Of a stretch of DNA of 64,000 nt, positions 1 to 8,055 are shown piece after piece (position 1 is the stretch's first letter; every line of letters starts with the position of its first letter). The position numbers and the translations under genes are program-made. The notes under the pieces are model-generated. The model did no database searches and had not been told where the DNA came from. It was given only the letters and a program-made list of their open reading frames with translations. Source of the DNA: Beijerinckiaceae bacterium (lineage in GTDB: Bacteria > Pseudomonadota > Alphaproteobacteria > Rhizobiales > Beijerinckiaceae); the NCBI GenBank assembly GCA_947452455.1, contig CANGBX010000005.1:1-64000 (forward strand), written 5' to 3'.

Positions 1-276
1 ATGTTCTATTCAACGCAGCCCATGGAAATACAGGACATGGAAGCGCTGGAAACAACGTTCCGCATGATGAATGCTGAAACGCAGCTCATGTATGCATCCG
101 ACTATCCGCATTGGGATTTCGACTTGCCGAGCACGATCTATGATCTGCCGTTCCTGTCGGAAAAGGCCAAACACAATATTCTGGGCGGCAATGCTGCGCG
201 CACGTTCAAGCTGGAACCGCGCAACGAAGCCCAGAAGGCCAATCTCATCAAATACGGGAATTACACCGCAGGCTGA
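1..276 (+). CDS. Amidohydrolase family 2 protein, C-terminal end (cut by window edge)
   Basis: This is the last 91 residues of a metal-dependent TIM-barrel hydrolase (amidohydrolase 2 family); the start lies left of the window. The stretch MYASDYPHWDFDLPS carries the family's late SDYPHWD motif, whose aspartate is the metal or general-base residue. It is followed by the usual helix with an NILGGNAARTFKL ending, typical of the C-terminus in this family. The ATG at position 1 is probably an internal codon. Substrate cannot be told from this fragment; relatives hydrolyse or decarboxylate aromatic and cyclic acids, which fits the catabolic neighbours. A hairpin terminator follows at 350-373. Confidence 0.75.
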   Translation: MFYSTQPMEIQDMEALETTFRMMNAETQLMYASDYPHWDFDLPSTIYDLPFLSEKAKHNILGGNAARTFKLEPRNEAQKANLIKYGNYTAG

Positions 277-349
277 TCCTGGGAGCGGTGTCCGCAGCCA
301 AAACGGGCGCGGAAAAAGAAGAGGCTGGGAAACAGCTCATGACTATCAC

Positions 350-373
350 AAGGCGGCCTTCGGGCCGCCTTTT
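350..373 (+). terminator. Rho-independent terminator after the amidohydrolase
   Basis: A 9-bp perfect stem (AAGGCGGCC / GGCCGCCTT) closes a TTCG tetraloop and runs into a short T tract. It sits about 75 bases after the amidohydrolase stop and separates it from the LysR gene that follows. Confidence 0.8.
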
Positions 374-408
374 CTCATTCGTGCAGGCCGTATAGGATCG
401 CCTCCAAG

Positions 409-1332
409 ATGAATCTCCGGCAGCTCACCTATTTTCAGCGTGTCATAGAAGCGGGCAATATGACCGCGGCTGCCGAGCAATTGCATCTGGCGCAGCCTGC
501 TCTTGGTGCACAAATCCGCCAGCTCGAAAAAGAATTGAATGTCGCGCTGATCCTGCGCCATTCGCGCGGCGTTTCGCCGACAGAAGCCGGCCGCCTGCTT
601 TATGAGCGCGCCAAGAAAATCCTGCGCGAGGTCGAGGATATTCGTGCTGAAGTCCAATCACTGGGCGCGGGCAAGAAAGATTCCATCGTGCTCGGTCTTT
701 CGCCTTCGATCATGTTGTTGATCGGCGCTGAAGTTCTGCTTGAAGCCAAGCGTGAAATGCCCGGCGTCTTTCTCTCGCTATCGGAAGAACGCTCGAATGT
801 GCTGGCCGAGGCTTTGGAACGCGACCAGCTTGATGTGATCCTTGCTTACAATATTGGTGCGCGCCCCGGCTTTGAGCGCCAGGCCATTCTCGAAGAAGAT
901 TTTATCTTCGTCACATCACCAGACAATGCGCCCAGCGCGCCGACAGTTTCGCTGGCTGAAGCCTTGGAAGCCGAGCTTGTCATTGGTGGTGAGCGCGGTC
1001 TCATCCGCTCGATTGTGGAAGCAGAAGCCCAAAGATTGTCGCTGAAATTGCGCGTGTCATTTGAAGTTCATTCGATCAATTCGATGAAGTCGCTCATTGC
1101 GCGCGGTGTTGGCGCGAGCATCATGCCTTTTTCGCTGGCTGCTGAAGAATTGCGTGCCGGCAAATTGGTGGGGCGTAAAATTGATCGTCCCGCACTGACC
1201 CGCACACTTTATGCCGTCTCGCCCGCTGGGCGCCATGGCCATGCGCCCGATGGTGAGATGATGCGCTTTGTTAAAAAGCTCGAAGAGCGGATTTTGGCAG
1301 CACTTGGGCCCTATGGACGTGCGCTGACCTGA
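409..1332 (+). CDS. LysR-family transcriptional regulator
   Basis: A 307-residue protein of normal LysR length. Residues 1-60 form the winged helix-turn-helix (MNLRQLTYFQRVIEAGNMTAAAEQLHLAQPALG...), followed by a linker helix and a periplasmic-binding-like effector domain from about residue 90 (SIVLGLSPSIMLLIG). The N-terminus resembles the nitrogen assimilation/Cbl-like subgroup found beside catabolic genes. The neighbouring amidohydrolase (upstream, behind a terminator) and MFS transporter (62 bases downstream, same strand) are the candidate targets. The effector is unknown. Confidence 0.9.
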   Translation: MNLRQLTYFQRVIEAGNMTAAAEQLHLAQPALGAQIRQLEKELNVALILRHSRGVSPTEAGRLLYERAKKILREVEDIRAEVQSLGAGKKDSIVLGLSPSIMLLIGAEVLLEAKREMPGVFLSLSEERSNVLAEALERDQLDVILAYNIGARPGFERQAILEEDFIFVTSPDNAPSAPTVSLAEALEAELVIGGERGLIRSIVEAEAQRLSLKLRVSFEVHSINSMKSLIARGVGASIMPFSLAAEELRAGKLVGRKIDRPALTRTLYAVSPAGRHGHAPDGEMMRFVKKLEERILAALGPYGRALT

Positions 1333-1394
1333 GCTTTCATTTGACAGCGGGCCCCTGCATGGGGAATTTGCGGGATTGAAGATCAAGAACAGGT

Positions 1395-2615
1395 GTGCCC
1401 GTGGCCGATCATGGCGGTTTTACTGCCTTCCGTTTCCGTGACTTTACGGCCTTTTATGTTGCCCGCACCTTTAATGCGCTGGCTGTGCAAATGGTCGATG
1501 TCGCAATTGGCTGGCTTGTTTATGCCATCACGGGCAGCGCTTTTGCGCTCGGTCTGGTTGGACTTTGCATCTTTCTGCCGAATTTTCTGCTCGCACTGCC
1601 AGCGGGCCAAGTGGCGGATATGTTTCCGCGCAAGAAAATTCTCGGTCTCTGCGCTTTTCTTTCCACCTCTGCAGCTGTGGCTTTGTTTATCGCTGCAGCG
1701 ACTGAAACGGTGAGCATTCCTTTCCTCTATGTGCTGATCGTGATCTTCGGGATTGGCCGCGCTTTTTCGGGTGCAGCAGGGGGCGCGATCATCCCCAGTC
1801 TGGTGCCCAAAGAACATTTGCCCAATGCCATTGCGCTGAGCTCATCGGCTTACCAGACGGCGACCATTGCAGGCCCTGCTATTGGCGGATTGCTTTATGC
1901 GTTCGGGCCGGAAGTTGTCTTTGGCATAACGGCCATTTGTTTTGGCATTAGCCTCGTTGCTTATCTGCTGATCACAACGCGCCCCATTCTGAATGCGCCG
2001 GAAAAAGTCACGATTGAATATATGACTGCAGGACTGCGCTTCATCTTCTCGAAGCCGATTATTTTGGGCGCCATTACGCTCGATCTTTTTGCGGTTCTTC
2101 TGGGTGGCGCGACAGCGCTTCTGCCCATATTCGCAGCTGATATTTTCCTGGTTGATCCCTTTGGTCTTGGCTTGTTGCGCTCGGCTCCAGCTGTGGGTGC
2201 CTTCACCATGTCGCTTGTGCTCGCGCATTATCCTTTGCGCAGCAAAGCGGGGCTTCGTCTGTTTCAAGTGGTCGCTATTTTCGGTCTCGCGACCATTGGC
2301 TTTGGTCTCTCCACCAATTTCTATGTCGCGCTCGGCTTCCTGCTGGTGCTCGGCGCGTCCGATATGGTGAGCGTGTTCATTCGTTTCTCGCTCATTCAGC
2401 TGGAAACGCCTGATGAAATGCGCGGGCGCGTGTCGGCGGTGAATATGCTCTTCATCGGCGCATCCAATGAGCTCGGTGAATTTGAATCGGGCACATTGGC
2501 GGCCTTTGTCGGCCCGGTGAAATCCGTGGTCATCGGCGGTATTGGTACCATTCTCGTTGCCATTCTCTGCGCGCGGAAATTCCCCGAACTCTACCGGCGC
2601 GACGCGCTGAATTAA
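1395..2615 (+). CDS. MFS transporter (MFS_3/EntS-like)
   Basis: A 406-residue integral membrane protein with about 12 hydrophobic segments. Early motifs include FRDFTAFYVARTFNALAVQM and, between helices 2 and 3, GQVADMFPRKK, the MFS motif A (G-x3-D-x-xR-x-R/K). The overall pattern matches the MFS_3 (enterobactin-exporter-like) group, whose members are exporters of small molecules. The start is a GTG at 1395; a second GTG at 1401 is possible. Following LysR on the same strand, it may be its target. Substrate unknown. Confidence 0.85.
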   Translation: MPVADHGGFTAFRFRDFTAFYVARTFNALAVQMVDVAIGWLVYAITGSAFALGLVGLCIFLPNFLLALPAGQVADMFPRKKILGLCAFLSTSAAVALFIAAATETVSIPFLYVLIVIFGIGRAFSGAAGGAIIPSLVPKEHLPNAIALSSSAYQTATIAGPAIGGLLYAFGPEVVFGITAICFGISLVAYLLITTRPILNAPEKVTIEYMTAGLRFIFSKPIILGAITLDLFAVLLGGATALLPIFAADIFLVDPFGLGLLRSAPAVGAFTMSLVLAHYPLRSKAGLRLFQVVAIFGLATIGFGLSTNFYVALGFLLVLGASDMVSVFIRFSLIQLETPDEMRGRVSAVNMLFIGASNELGEFESGTLAAFVGPVKSVVIGGIGTILVAILCARKFPELYRRDALN

Positions 2616-2643
2616 TTTTTGCTCCGTCTTTGCGAGGAGGGCA

Positions 2644-2684
2644 GGTTGACATTTCGTCAACCTTAGTTAGAACAAAACATGAAC
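2644..2684 (+). promoter_or_regulatory. SOS-type promoter: LexA box overlapping the -10, with an upstream 19-bp dyad
   Basis: GAAC-AAAACAT-GAAC at 2670-2684 is an exact match to the alphaproteobacterial LexA box (GTTC-N7-GTTC read on the other strand). A TTGACA -35 lies at 2646-2651, so the LexA box covers the -10 region, as expected for a repressed SOS promoter. The -35 is itself inside a perfect dyad GGTTGAC-ATTTC-GTCAACC at 2644-2662. The downstream open reading frame begins at 2705, 20 bases after the box. Confidence 0.7.
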
Positions 2685-2704
2685 AAACAAGACGGGGTCG
2701 GTTC

Positions 2705-2989
2705 ATGTTGCAGAAGTTGAAAGGGCCGGTCGTCACGCCGGTGGATGTCAATCGGGCGCCACGCAAGCTTCTTCTGCGTGTGCCGGGTCTGGGCGAAAAG
2801 AGCGTCGAGCGCATTTTGAAAGGGCGGCGGTCACAAGCCCTGCGTCTGGCCGATGTGGCCCGCCTGACGCGCGGTCTCAGATGGGCGCGGCCCTATATTA
2901 TGACGCGGGATTGGAACCCGCTTTTGCATGCGCGCCCCAAGCCACCCACGCCTCCACAGCTTGCTCTGTTTGAGGCGCAGAGCCTTTGA
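2705..2989 (+). pseudogene. Helix-hairpin-helix C-terminal fragment of a radical-SAM DNA modification/repair protein
   Basis: An intact 94-codon frame whose product begins MLQKLKGPVVTPVDVNRAPR and continues LLRVPGLGEKSVERIL...RR, a helix-hairpin-helix DNA-binding unit, then RARPYI-like ending. This is what I recognise as the last 90 or so residues of the approximately 400-residue 'putative DNA modification/repair radical SAM protein' family (the SplB-like family linked with a uracil-DNA-glycosylase-like partner). The CxxxCxxC radical-SAM core is wholly missing and no uracil-glycosylase partner is nearby. An SOS-type promoter stands just upstream, which suggests an internal deletion left promoter and tail joined. 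It could instead be expressed as a mini HhH protein. Confidence 0.65.
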
Positions 2990-3047
2990 CTTTCCCGTCC
3001 GTTTTCTTAAGCATCAGGCAACGAGAATTTCGGGAGGAAGCAAGAAA

Positions 3048-3794
3048 ATGTCCTATCGTGGAATGACCGCTGAAATCGTCACCATCACCGGTGACAAAGG
3101 CGACAAGATCGAAGCTTATTACGCTAAGCCCGCTGGCAAGGGCCCGTTTCCGGGCGTTGTGCTGATCCATCATATGCCCGGCTGGGATGACTGGACGATG
3201 GAAGCTGTGCGCAAGCTCGCCCATCATGGCTTTGCTTGCATCTCGCATCATCTCTATCACCGCTTCGGCCCCGGCACGCCTGATGATCTGGCGGCAAAGG
3301 CACGCTCGGCAGGCGGCGTCTATGATGATGAAGTCGTCGCCGATGTGAAGGGCGCTATGGCCTTCTTGCGCGCACAGCCGGAAGCAAACGGCAAAGTCGG
3401 CATGATGGGCTTCTGCTCGGGCGGTCGTCACACTTATCTCGCAGCCTGCCGTCTTGATGGCGTGGATGCCGCGGTTGATTGCTGGGGCGGCAATGTCGTT
3501 GTTGATGATCCGACACAATTGACGCCGCAGCGTCCTGTGGCTCCGATTGATCTGACGCCGAATTTGAAAGCGCCGATGCTCGGTCTCTTCGGGAACGAAG
3601 ACAAGAATCCCTCGCCCGCACAGGTGGACACGCTGGAAGCCAAGCTCAAGGAATGCGGCAAGACCTATGACTTCCATCGTTATGATGGCGCAGGTCATGC
3701 GTTTTTCGCCGCCGAGCGTCCGGCCTATCGTGTCGAGCAAGCCAATGATGGCTGGCAGAAGATCTACACCTTCTACCGCCAATATCTCGGCTGA
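3048..3794 (+). CDS. Dienelactone hydrolase family protein
   Basis: A 248-residue alpha/beta hydrolase of the dienelactone hydrolase (carboxymethylenebutenolidase) family, acting on enol-lactones in chlorocatechol-type pathways or on related esters. The Cys-Asp-His triad is visible: nucleophile C123 in GFCSGG, D185 in FGNEDKNPSP, H217 in GAGHAFF. The start is the ATG at 3048 behind a GGGAGG ribosome site; in-frame codons further upstream overlap the preceding frame and are not needed. It is followed after 11 bases by a DUF6295 gene, so the two are likely co-transcribed. Confidence 0.88.
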   Translation: MSYRGMTAEIVTITGDKGDKIEAYYAKPAGKGPFPGVVLIHHMPGWDDWTMEAVRKLAHHGFACISHHLYHRFGPGTPDDLAAKARSAGGVYDDEVVADVKGAMAFLRAQPEANGKVGMMGFCSGGRHTYLAACRLDGVDAAVDCWGGNVVVDDPTQLTPQRPVAPIDLTPNLKAPMLGLFGNEDKNPSPAQVDTLEAKLKECGKTYDFHRYDGAGHAFFAAERPAYRVEQANDGWQKIYTFYRQYLG

Positions 3795-3805
3795 GGAGTT
3801 GAGCC

Positions 3806-4060
3806 ATGTGCTCTTACATCACCGAGAAAACCGAAATATCCGGTTCGGCGAAAGGGGCGGGCGGTTGGTCCAATGTGACCGCCGCGCATGTCTATTATGA
3901 TCACCCGTTCCATGCCTCGCTCGACCACGCTTTGTCGATCGATTTCATGTCGGGGGATACGACGCGCAAAGTTGCTGTCGAAATGTCAGCGGAATCGGCC
4001 CGCGCTCTGGTGGCGAGTATTCTCGCCGCCTTAGAGAGCGGCGAAGAGGCGCATGGATAA
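3806..4060 (+). CDS. DUF6295 family small protein
   Basis: An 84-residue cytosolic protein beginning MCSYITEKTEISGSAKGAGGW, with the YYDHPFHA..HALSIDF core that I associate with the DUF6295 family; no function is known to me for this family. It starts 11 bases after the dienelactone hydrolase stop with a GAGGAG ribosome site, and a strong terminator follows, so the two form a two-gene unit. The Cys2 and the conserved His residues could bind a metal, but that is only a guess. Confidence 0.7.
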   Translation: MCSYITEKTEISGSAKGAGGWSNVTAAHVYYDHPFHASLDHALSIDFMSGDTTRKVAVEMSAESARALVASILAALESGEEAHG

Positions 4061-4062
4061 AG

Positions 4063-4090
4063 AAAAGGCGGGCTTTGGCCCGCCTTTTTT
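4063..4090. terminator. Bidirectional hairpin terminator between convergent genes
   Basis: An 11-bp stem (AAAAGGCGGGC / GCCCGCCTTTT) around a TTTG loop, followed by Ts on the plus strand and with As ahead of it, so it can end transcription from both sides. It lies between the DUF6295 stop (4060) and the stop of the minus-strand dehydrogenase (4094). Confidence 0.85.
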
Positions 4091-4093
4091 ATT

Positions 4094-5053
4094 TCAGTGA
4101 CTGCCCATCACGCGGATCGGGTTGCCTGCAAGCCAGGCTTCCAGATTTTCAACGGCATCAACAAAATACTGGCGCATATTGTCTTCCGACGCATAGCCCA
4201 GATGCGGCGACAAAACGACATTGTCGAGCGCGGTGAGCGGATGGCCCTTGGGCAGCGGCTCGACATTGAACACGTCGAGCGCGGCGCGGCGAATGGCGCG
4301 GCGCTTCATCGTATCAATCAGCGCGGCTTCATCAACAATCGGCCCACGGGACGTATTCACAAAAATCGAATCGGGTTTCATCAGCGCAAATTCTTTTGCG
4401 CCGACGAGATTGGTCGTGCGCTCCGACAAAACCAGATGCACAGAGACAATATCCGAGCGGCGGAACAAATCTTCTTTGCTCACCCATTCGGCGCCACCTG
4501 CTGCGGCTTTTTCCGGCGTCAGATTTTGGCTCCAGGCAATCGTCTTCATGCCAAAGGCGTGACCGATTTTGGCGACCGCGGTGCCAAGTTTGCCAAAGCC
4601 GCACAGACCCAGAGTGCGATTGACGAGCCGCATGCCCAGCGTGTCCTGCCAGCCACCTTCGCGCATGATGCGATCTTCATGCGGCAGATTGCGTGCGGCG
4701 GCGAGGATCAGCGCCCATGTCAGTTCCAGTGTCGTGGCCTGCGCCAGAATATTGCTGGTATGTGTGACGAGCACACCGCGATCATGGCACGCATCAACAT
4801 CAAGCCCGCGATTATGCGCGCCTGTGGTGAGGATCATTTTCAGATTGGGCAGGTGCTCGATGAGATCGCGGCGGATCGGCATGCGCTCGCGCATCATCAA
4901 GATCACATCAAAGGGGGCAAGCGTTTTGGCTGCTTCATCGACGCTGGCAATGTTCTTGGTGAAGACGGTGATTTCCATCTTCTCCTTCACCTTTGACCAG
5001 TCGGCGAGCGACAGGGAGAGGTTCTGGTAATCATCAAGAATGGCAAGCCGCAT
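4094..5053 (-). CDS. D-2-hydroxyacid dehydrogenase family protein (NAD-dependent)
   Basis: A 319-residue oxidoreductase of the D-isomer 2-hydroxyacid dehydrogenase family, which interconverts 2-oxo and D-2-hydroxy acids with NAD(P)H. The Rossmann motif GFGKLG lies near residues 152-157. The catalytic trio is present: R236 in NTSRGP, E265 in NVEP, H284 in SPHLGY. Length is normal for the glycerate/phosphoglycerate dehydrogenase-like group. It is divergently arranged with a LysR gene (start 5211), the classic layout of a regulator and its target. The true substrate is not evident. Confidence 0.88.
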   Translation of the reverse strand: MRLAILDDYQNLSLSLADWSKVKEKMEITVFTKNIASVDEAAKTLAPFDVILMMRERMPIRRDLIEHLPNLKMILTTGAHNRGLDVDACHDRGVLVTHTSNILAQATTLELTWALILAAARNLPHEDRIMREGGWQDTLGMRLVNRTLGLCGFGKLGTAVAKIGHAFGMKTIAWSQNLTPEKAAAGGAEWVSKEDLFRRSDIVSVHLVLSERTTNLVGAKEFALMKPDSIFVNTSRGPIVDEAALIDTMKRRAIRRAALDVFNVEPLPKGHPLTALDNVVLSPHLGYASEDNMRQYFVDAVENLEAWLAGNPIRVMGSH

Positions 5054-5125
5054 GTCGTCCTCCGCATGTTGACGAGCAGTTTTAAAGGGGTGCCCAAGAG
5101 AGGCAAGAGCTGTTCATGAATATAT

Positions 5126-5168
5126 GCAAATTATTGCGCTTGATCGCCCATTTATGAAATGCTTGCAT
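5126..5168. promoter_or_regulatory. Candidate operator in the dehydrogenase/LysR divergent spacer
   Basis: Two short dyads stand in the 157-base divergent spacer: GCAA-ATTA-TTGC (5126-5137) and ATGC-TT-GCAT (5159-5168). LysR proteins commonly bind imperfect dyads between themselves and a divergent target, so these are the best candidates here. The evidence is only symmetry and position. Confidence 0.3.
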
Positions 5169-5210
5169 GAGATCGACAGGGCCTGCGGGCCGGGCCGGGG
5201 CTTTTTATCC

Positions 5211-6158
5211 ATGAATGCACGCATCGATTTTCTGGGGCTGCAGGCCTTTCTGGCGATTGCCGAGCGCGGCTCGTTCCAGCGCGCGGCAGCACAGCTCAAT
5301 CTGTCCCAGACCGCGCTCTCGCATCGCATGAAAAAGCTCGAGCAGGATTTGGGGTTGAAGCTTTTTCTGCGCACCACACGACAGGTGACGCTCACCGAGG
5401 CGGGCGCACAGCTTTTGCCACGCGCACAGGCGATGGTGTCGGAGCTTGCGGCATCCTTTGAAGATTTGCGCCACAAGGGTCGTGAAAAACAGGCGCGAAT
5501 TTCTGTGTGCTGTCTACCGACTTTGGCTGTTCATTATCTGCCTGCATTGTTGCGCGAGTTTCATGGCGCGCATCCGGCTGTCTCGGTCCGTATCTATGAT
5601 AATTCGGCGACCGAGATTTGCGATCTTGTGCGCAATGGGACTGCTGAATTTGCTCTGACGCTGGTGTCTGACACGCATCCTGATCTTGAAGTGAAGCCGC
5701 TCATGAAAGAGCCTTTTGTGCTTCTGTGTCCAAAGACGCATCCCATTGCGAAAAAGGGCGGAGACGTGAGCTGGAGCGATCTGGCAGGCATGCCGCTGGT
5801 GCGCACCAGCCGACAGGCAGGCAATCGTTTGCTGATTGATGATGCGCTGGGCCCGCGCCGCGACCAGCTCGATTGGCGTTGGGAGGTTTTGCACATTGCG
5901 ACAGCCGCCAGCATGGTTGCTGCGGGCGTCGGCCTCACGGTGGTGCCGCGTTTGGCGACAGACGGAATTGATATGAGCAGCCTTGTCACGCTGCCGCTGG
6001 TCAATCCGGGCGTGACGCGTACGGTTGGCATTTTGAGTTCACGCGAACGCCCGCTCTCGCCTATGGCGCAAGCTTTTCGGGCGACGGTCGAGCGTGTTGT
6101 CAAAGCAGATGGTCTGTCGCGTGCCAAGCCCAGCACACCGCGTGTGCGCCGTGCGTGA
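5211..6158 (+). CDS. LysR-family transcriptional regulator
   Basis: A 315-residue LysR protein. The N-terminal winged helix (FLGLQAFLAIAERGSFQRAAAQLNLSQTALS) is followed by a substrate-binding domain from about residue 95. The start is taken at the ATG at 5211, which gives the canonical LysR N-terminus; an upstream in-frame ATG at 5124 would add 29 residues unlike the family. It is divergent from the 2-hydroxyacid dehydrogenase gene and likely controls it, and perhaps the oxidoreductase at 6252. A short Ser/Arg/Pro tail ends the protein. Confidence 0.9.
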   Translation: MNARIDFLGLQAFLAIAERGSFQRAAAQLNLSQTALSHRMKKLEQDLGLKLFLRTTRQVTLTEAGAQLLPRAQAMVSELAASFEDLRHKGREKQARISVCCLPTLAVHYLPALLREFHGAHPAVSVRIYDNSATEICDLVRNGTAEFALTLVSDTHPDLEVKPLMKEPFVLLCPKTHPIAKKGGDVSWSDLAGMPLVRTSRQAGNRLLIDDALGPRRDQLDWRWEVLHIATAASMVAAGVGLTVVPRLATDGIDMSSLVTLPLVNPGVTRTVGILSSRERPLSPMAQAFRATVERVVKADGLSRAKPSTPRVRRA

Positions 6159-6251
6159 ATGGCACTCATAAATCTTTAGAAAACCGTCATTTGAAATTCT
6201 GTTCCATCCAGCCCATTCTGCAGATGGATGGATCGCAAGAAGAGAGAGAAG

Positions 6252-7064
6252 ATGAAAATCACCCTCATCGGCTATGGCGAAGTTGGCCAGATTTTCGCCC
6301 GTGAATTGCTTCGAGGTGGAGCGTCAAGCGTCAGCGCTTACGACATTCTCTTTGCCGATGCCACACGCAGCGAAAAACATCGGGCAACAGCAGCCAAAGA
6401 CAATGTGCGTCTCTGCACGAGCGCTGCGCAAGCGGGTGAGGGCGCTGATATCATCATCTCTGCGGTCACGGCAGACAAGGTGAAACAGGTCGCCACTCAG
6501 GCAACGACGTGGCTGAAGCCCGGCCAATATTTCCTCGATGTCAATTCAGCAGCGCCCAATACCAAGAGTGAAGCCGCACAAATTATAGCGCCCACCGGCG
6601 CGTATTATGTCGAAGGCGCAGTCATGGCCCCTGTGCCAGGGCCGGGGATTAAAGTGCAGATTCTGGGTGGTGGCCCAAAGGCCGAAGAGCTTGCGCCAAA
6701 GCTCAATGCTTTGGGCATGAATATTCAGCCTGTCTCGCAAGACTATGGCCGCGCCTCTGCCATGAAACTCTGTCGCTCGATCATGATCAAAGGCATTGAA
6801 GCTTTGATTGTCGACTGTGCCAAGGCTGCGAAAGGATGGAGCGTCGAGAAGGAAGTGTTTGGTTCGCTGGATGCGAGCTATCCCTCGATTGATTGGCGCA
6901 AACTCTCGGTTGATATGGCGGGGCGTGTGCGCCAACACGGCGTGCGTCGTGGTGCAGAAATGCGCGAAGCCGCAGCCATGGTTGCCGATCTTGGCATGAT
7001 GAACGAACTTGAATTGGCTGTGGCGGGTGCGCAAGAGCGCGGCGCTGGCAAAGCTGGATTGTAA
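6252..7064 (+). CDS. NAD(P)-dependent oxidoreductase (NAD_binding_2 + DUF1932)
   Basis: A 270-residue protein with an N-terminal Rossmann fold (MKITLIGYGEVGQIFA, G-x-G-x-x-G) of the 6-phosphogluconate/3-hydroxyisobutyrate dehydrogenase superfamily and a C-terminal DUF1932 helical domain (from about residue 175, SAMKLCRSIMIKGIEAL, with the superfamily's catalytic lysine region). Members of this group reduce or oxidise beta-hydroxy acids. The start is the ATG at 6252 behind an AGAGAGAGAAG purine run. The LigI-like hydrolase begins 13 bases downstream, suggesting the two act in one degradation route. Confidence 0.82.
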   Translation: MKITLIGYGEVGQIFARELLRGGASSVSAYDILFADATRSEKHRATAAKDNVRLCTSAAQAGEGADIIISAVTADKVKQVATQATTWLKPGQYFLDVNSAAPNTKSEAAQIIAPTGAYYVEGAVMAPVPGPGIKVQILGGGPKAEELAPKLNALGMNIQPVSQDYGRASAMKLCRSIMIKGIEALIVDCAKAAKGWSVEKEVFGSLDASYPSIDWRKLSVDMAGRVRQHGVRRGAEMREAAAMVADLGMMNELELAVAGAQERGAGKAGL

Positions 7065-7077
7065 GAGAGGTTTTGAC

Positions 7078-7959
7078 GTGACGATTTACACGCCGACGAT
7101 TCCAGGCCCTGATCCCGACACCAAGACACCGAAATTCAAACTCCCGCCGAAATCCTGCGATGCGCATTGTCACATCTTCGGGCCGGGCAGCAAATATCCC
7201 TATGCGCCTGATCGCACCTACACGCCCCCTGATGCACCGCTGGAGGCTTTTCGAAAGCTGCATGGCATTTTGGGTGTTGAGCGCGCGGTGATTGTGAATG
7301 CCTCTGCGCATGGCACCGATAATCGCGTCGCGCTTGATGCAATTGCTGTCTCGAATGGCGCTTATCGTGCAGTCGCCAACATTGATGACACGATCACAGA
7401 CAAGGGTCTGCGCGAATTGCATGAAGGCGGCTTTCGCGGTTGCCGCTTCAATTTCGTGCGCCATCTGGGTGGCGTGCCGGATATGAAGGTCTTTGATCGC
7501 GTCGTGTCGATGATTGCGCCTCTGGGCTGGCATCTCAATCTGCATTTCGATGCGATTGATCTGCCCCAATATGCGCGCATGCTCGAAAAGCTGCCCTGCA
7601 CTTACATCATCGATCATATGGGCCGCGTGAAAGCCTCGGACGGATTGGAGCAGGAGCCTTTCCGCATTCTCATCGATCTCATGAAGAATGATGAAAAGGC
7701 TTGGGTGAAAGTCTGCGGCTCGGAGCGTGTGTCGTCGTCAGGTCCGCCGTTTCATGATTCCGCGCCCTTTGCGGCCAAGCTTATTGAAGTGGCGCCGGAT
7801 CGCTGCGTCTGGGGCACGGATTGGCCACATCCCAATGTGAAGTCCATGCCCAATGATGGCGATCTGGTGGATCTCATCCCGCTCTTTGCCAAGGATGCTG
7901 AGACGCAGGAGAAGATTCTGGTGAAGAATCCCGCGCGGCTTTACGGCTGGGATGATTAA
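7078..7959 (+). CDS. Amidohydrolase, 2-pyrone-4,6-dicarboxylate lactonase (LigI)-like
   Basis: A 293-residue TIM-barrel hydrolase. The N-terminal SCDAHCHIFGPGSKYPYAPDR and late GTDWPHPN motifs match the LigI subgroup of the amidohydrolase superfamily, which hydrolyses 2-pyrone-4,6-dicarboxylate or related lactones such as sulfomuconolactone. H30 and H32 with the late Asp are the expected active-site residues. The start is a GTG at 7078 with AAGAGAGG upstream, 13 bases after the DUF1932 oxidoreductase; the longer frame would overlap that gene. No protocatechuate 4,5-dioxygenase genes are near, so the exact lactone is uncertain. Confidence 0.78.
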   Translation: MTIYTPTIPGPDPDTKTPKFKLPPKSCDAHCHIFGPGSKYPYAPDRTYTPPDAPLEAFRKLHGILGVERAVIVNASAHGTDNRVALDAIAVSNGAYRAVANIDDTITDKGLRELHEGGFRGCRFNFVRHLGGVPDMKVFDRVVSMIAPLGWHLNLHFDAIDLPQYARMLEKLPCTYIIDHMGRVKASDGLEQEPFRILIDLMKNDEKAWVKVCGSERVSSSGPPFHDSAPFAAKLIEVAPDRCVWGTDWPHPNVKSMPNDGDLVDLIPLFAKDAETQEKILVKNPARLYGWDD

Positions 7960-7963
7960 AGTT

Positions 7964-8050
7964 CGTCATTGCGAGGAGCCGTAGGCGACGCGGCAATCCA
8001 GAAGCGCCACGTGAGGCCTTCTGGATTGCTTCGCTACGCTCGCAATGACG
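7964..8050. repeat. Palindromic intergenic repeat, copy 1 (GTCATTGCGAG family)
   Basis: An 87-base element with inverted ends CGTCATTGCGAG ... CTCGCAATGACG and inner arms GCAATCCAGAAG / CTTCTGGATTGC. It fills the gap between two convergent stop codons, 4 bases after the LigI-like gene and 5 bases before the TctC-type gene. The folded element could act as a two-way terminator. Confidence 0.85.
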
Positions 8051-8055
8051 GTTGA

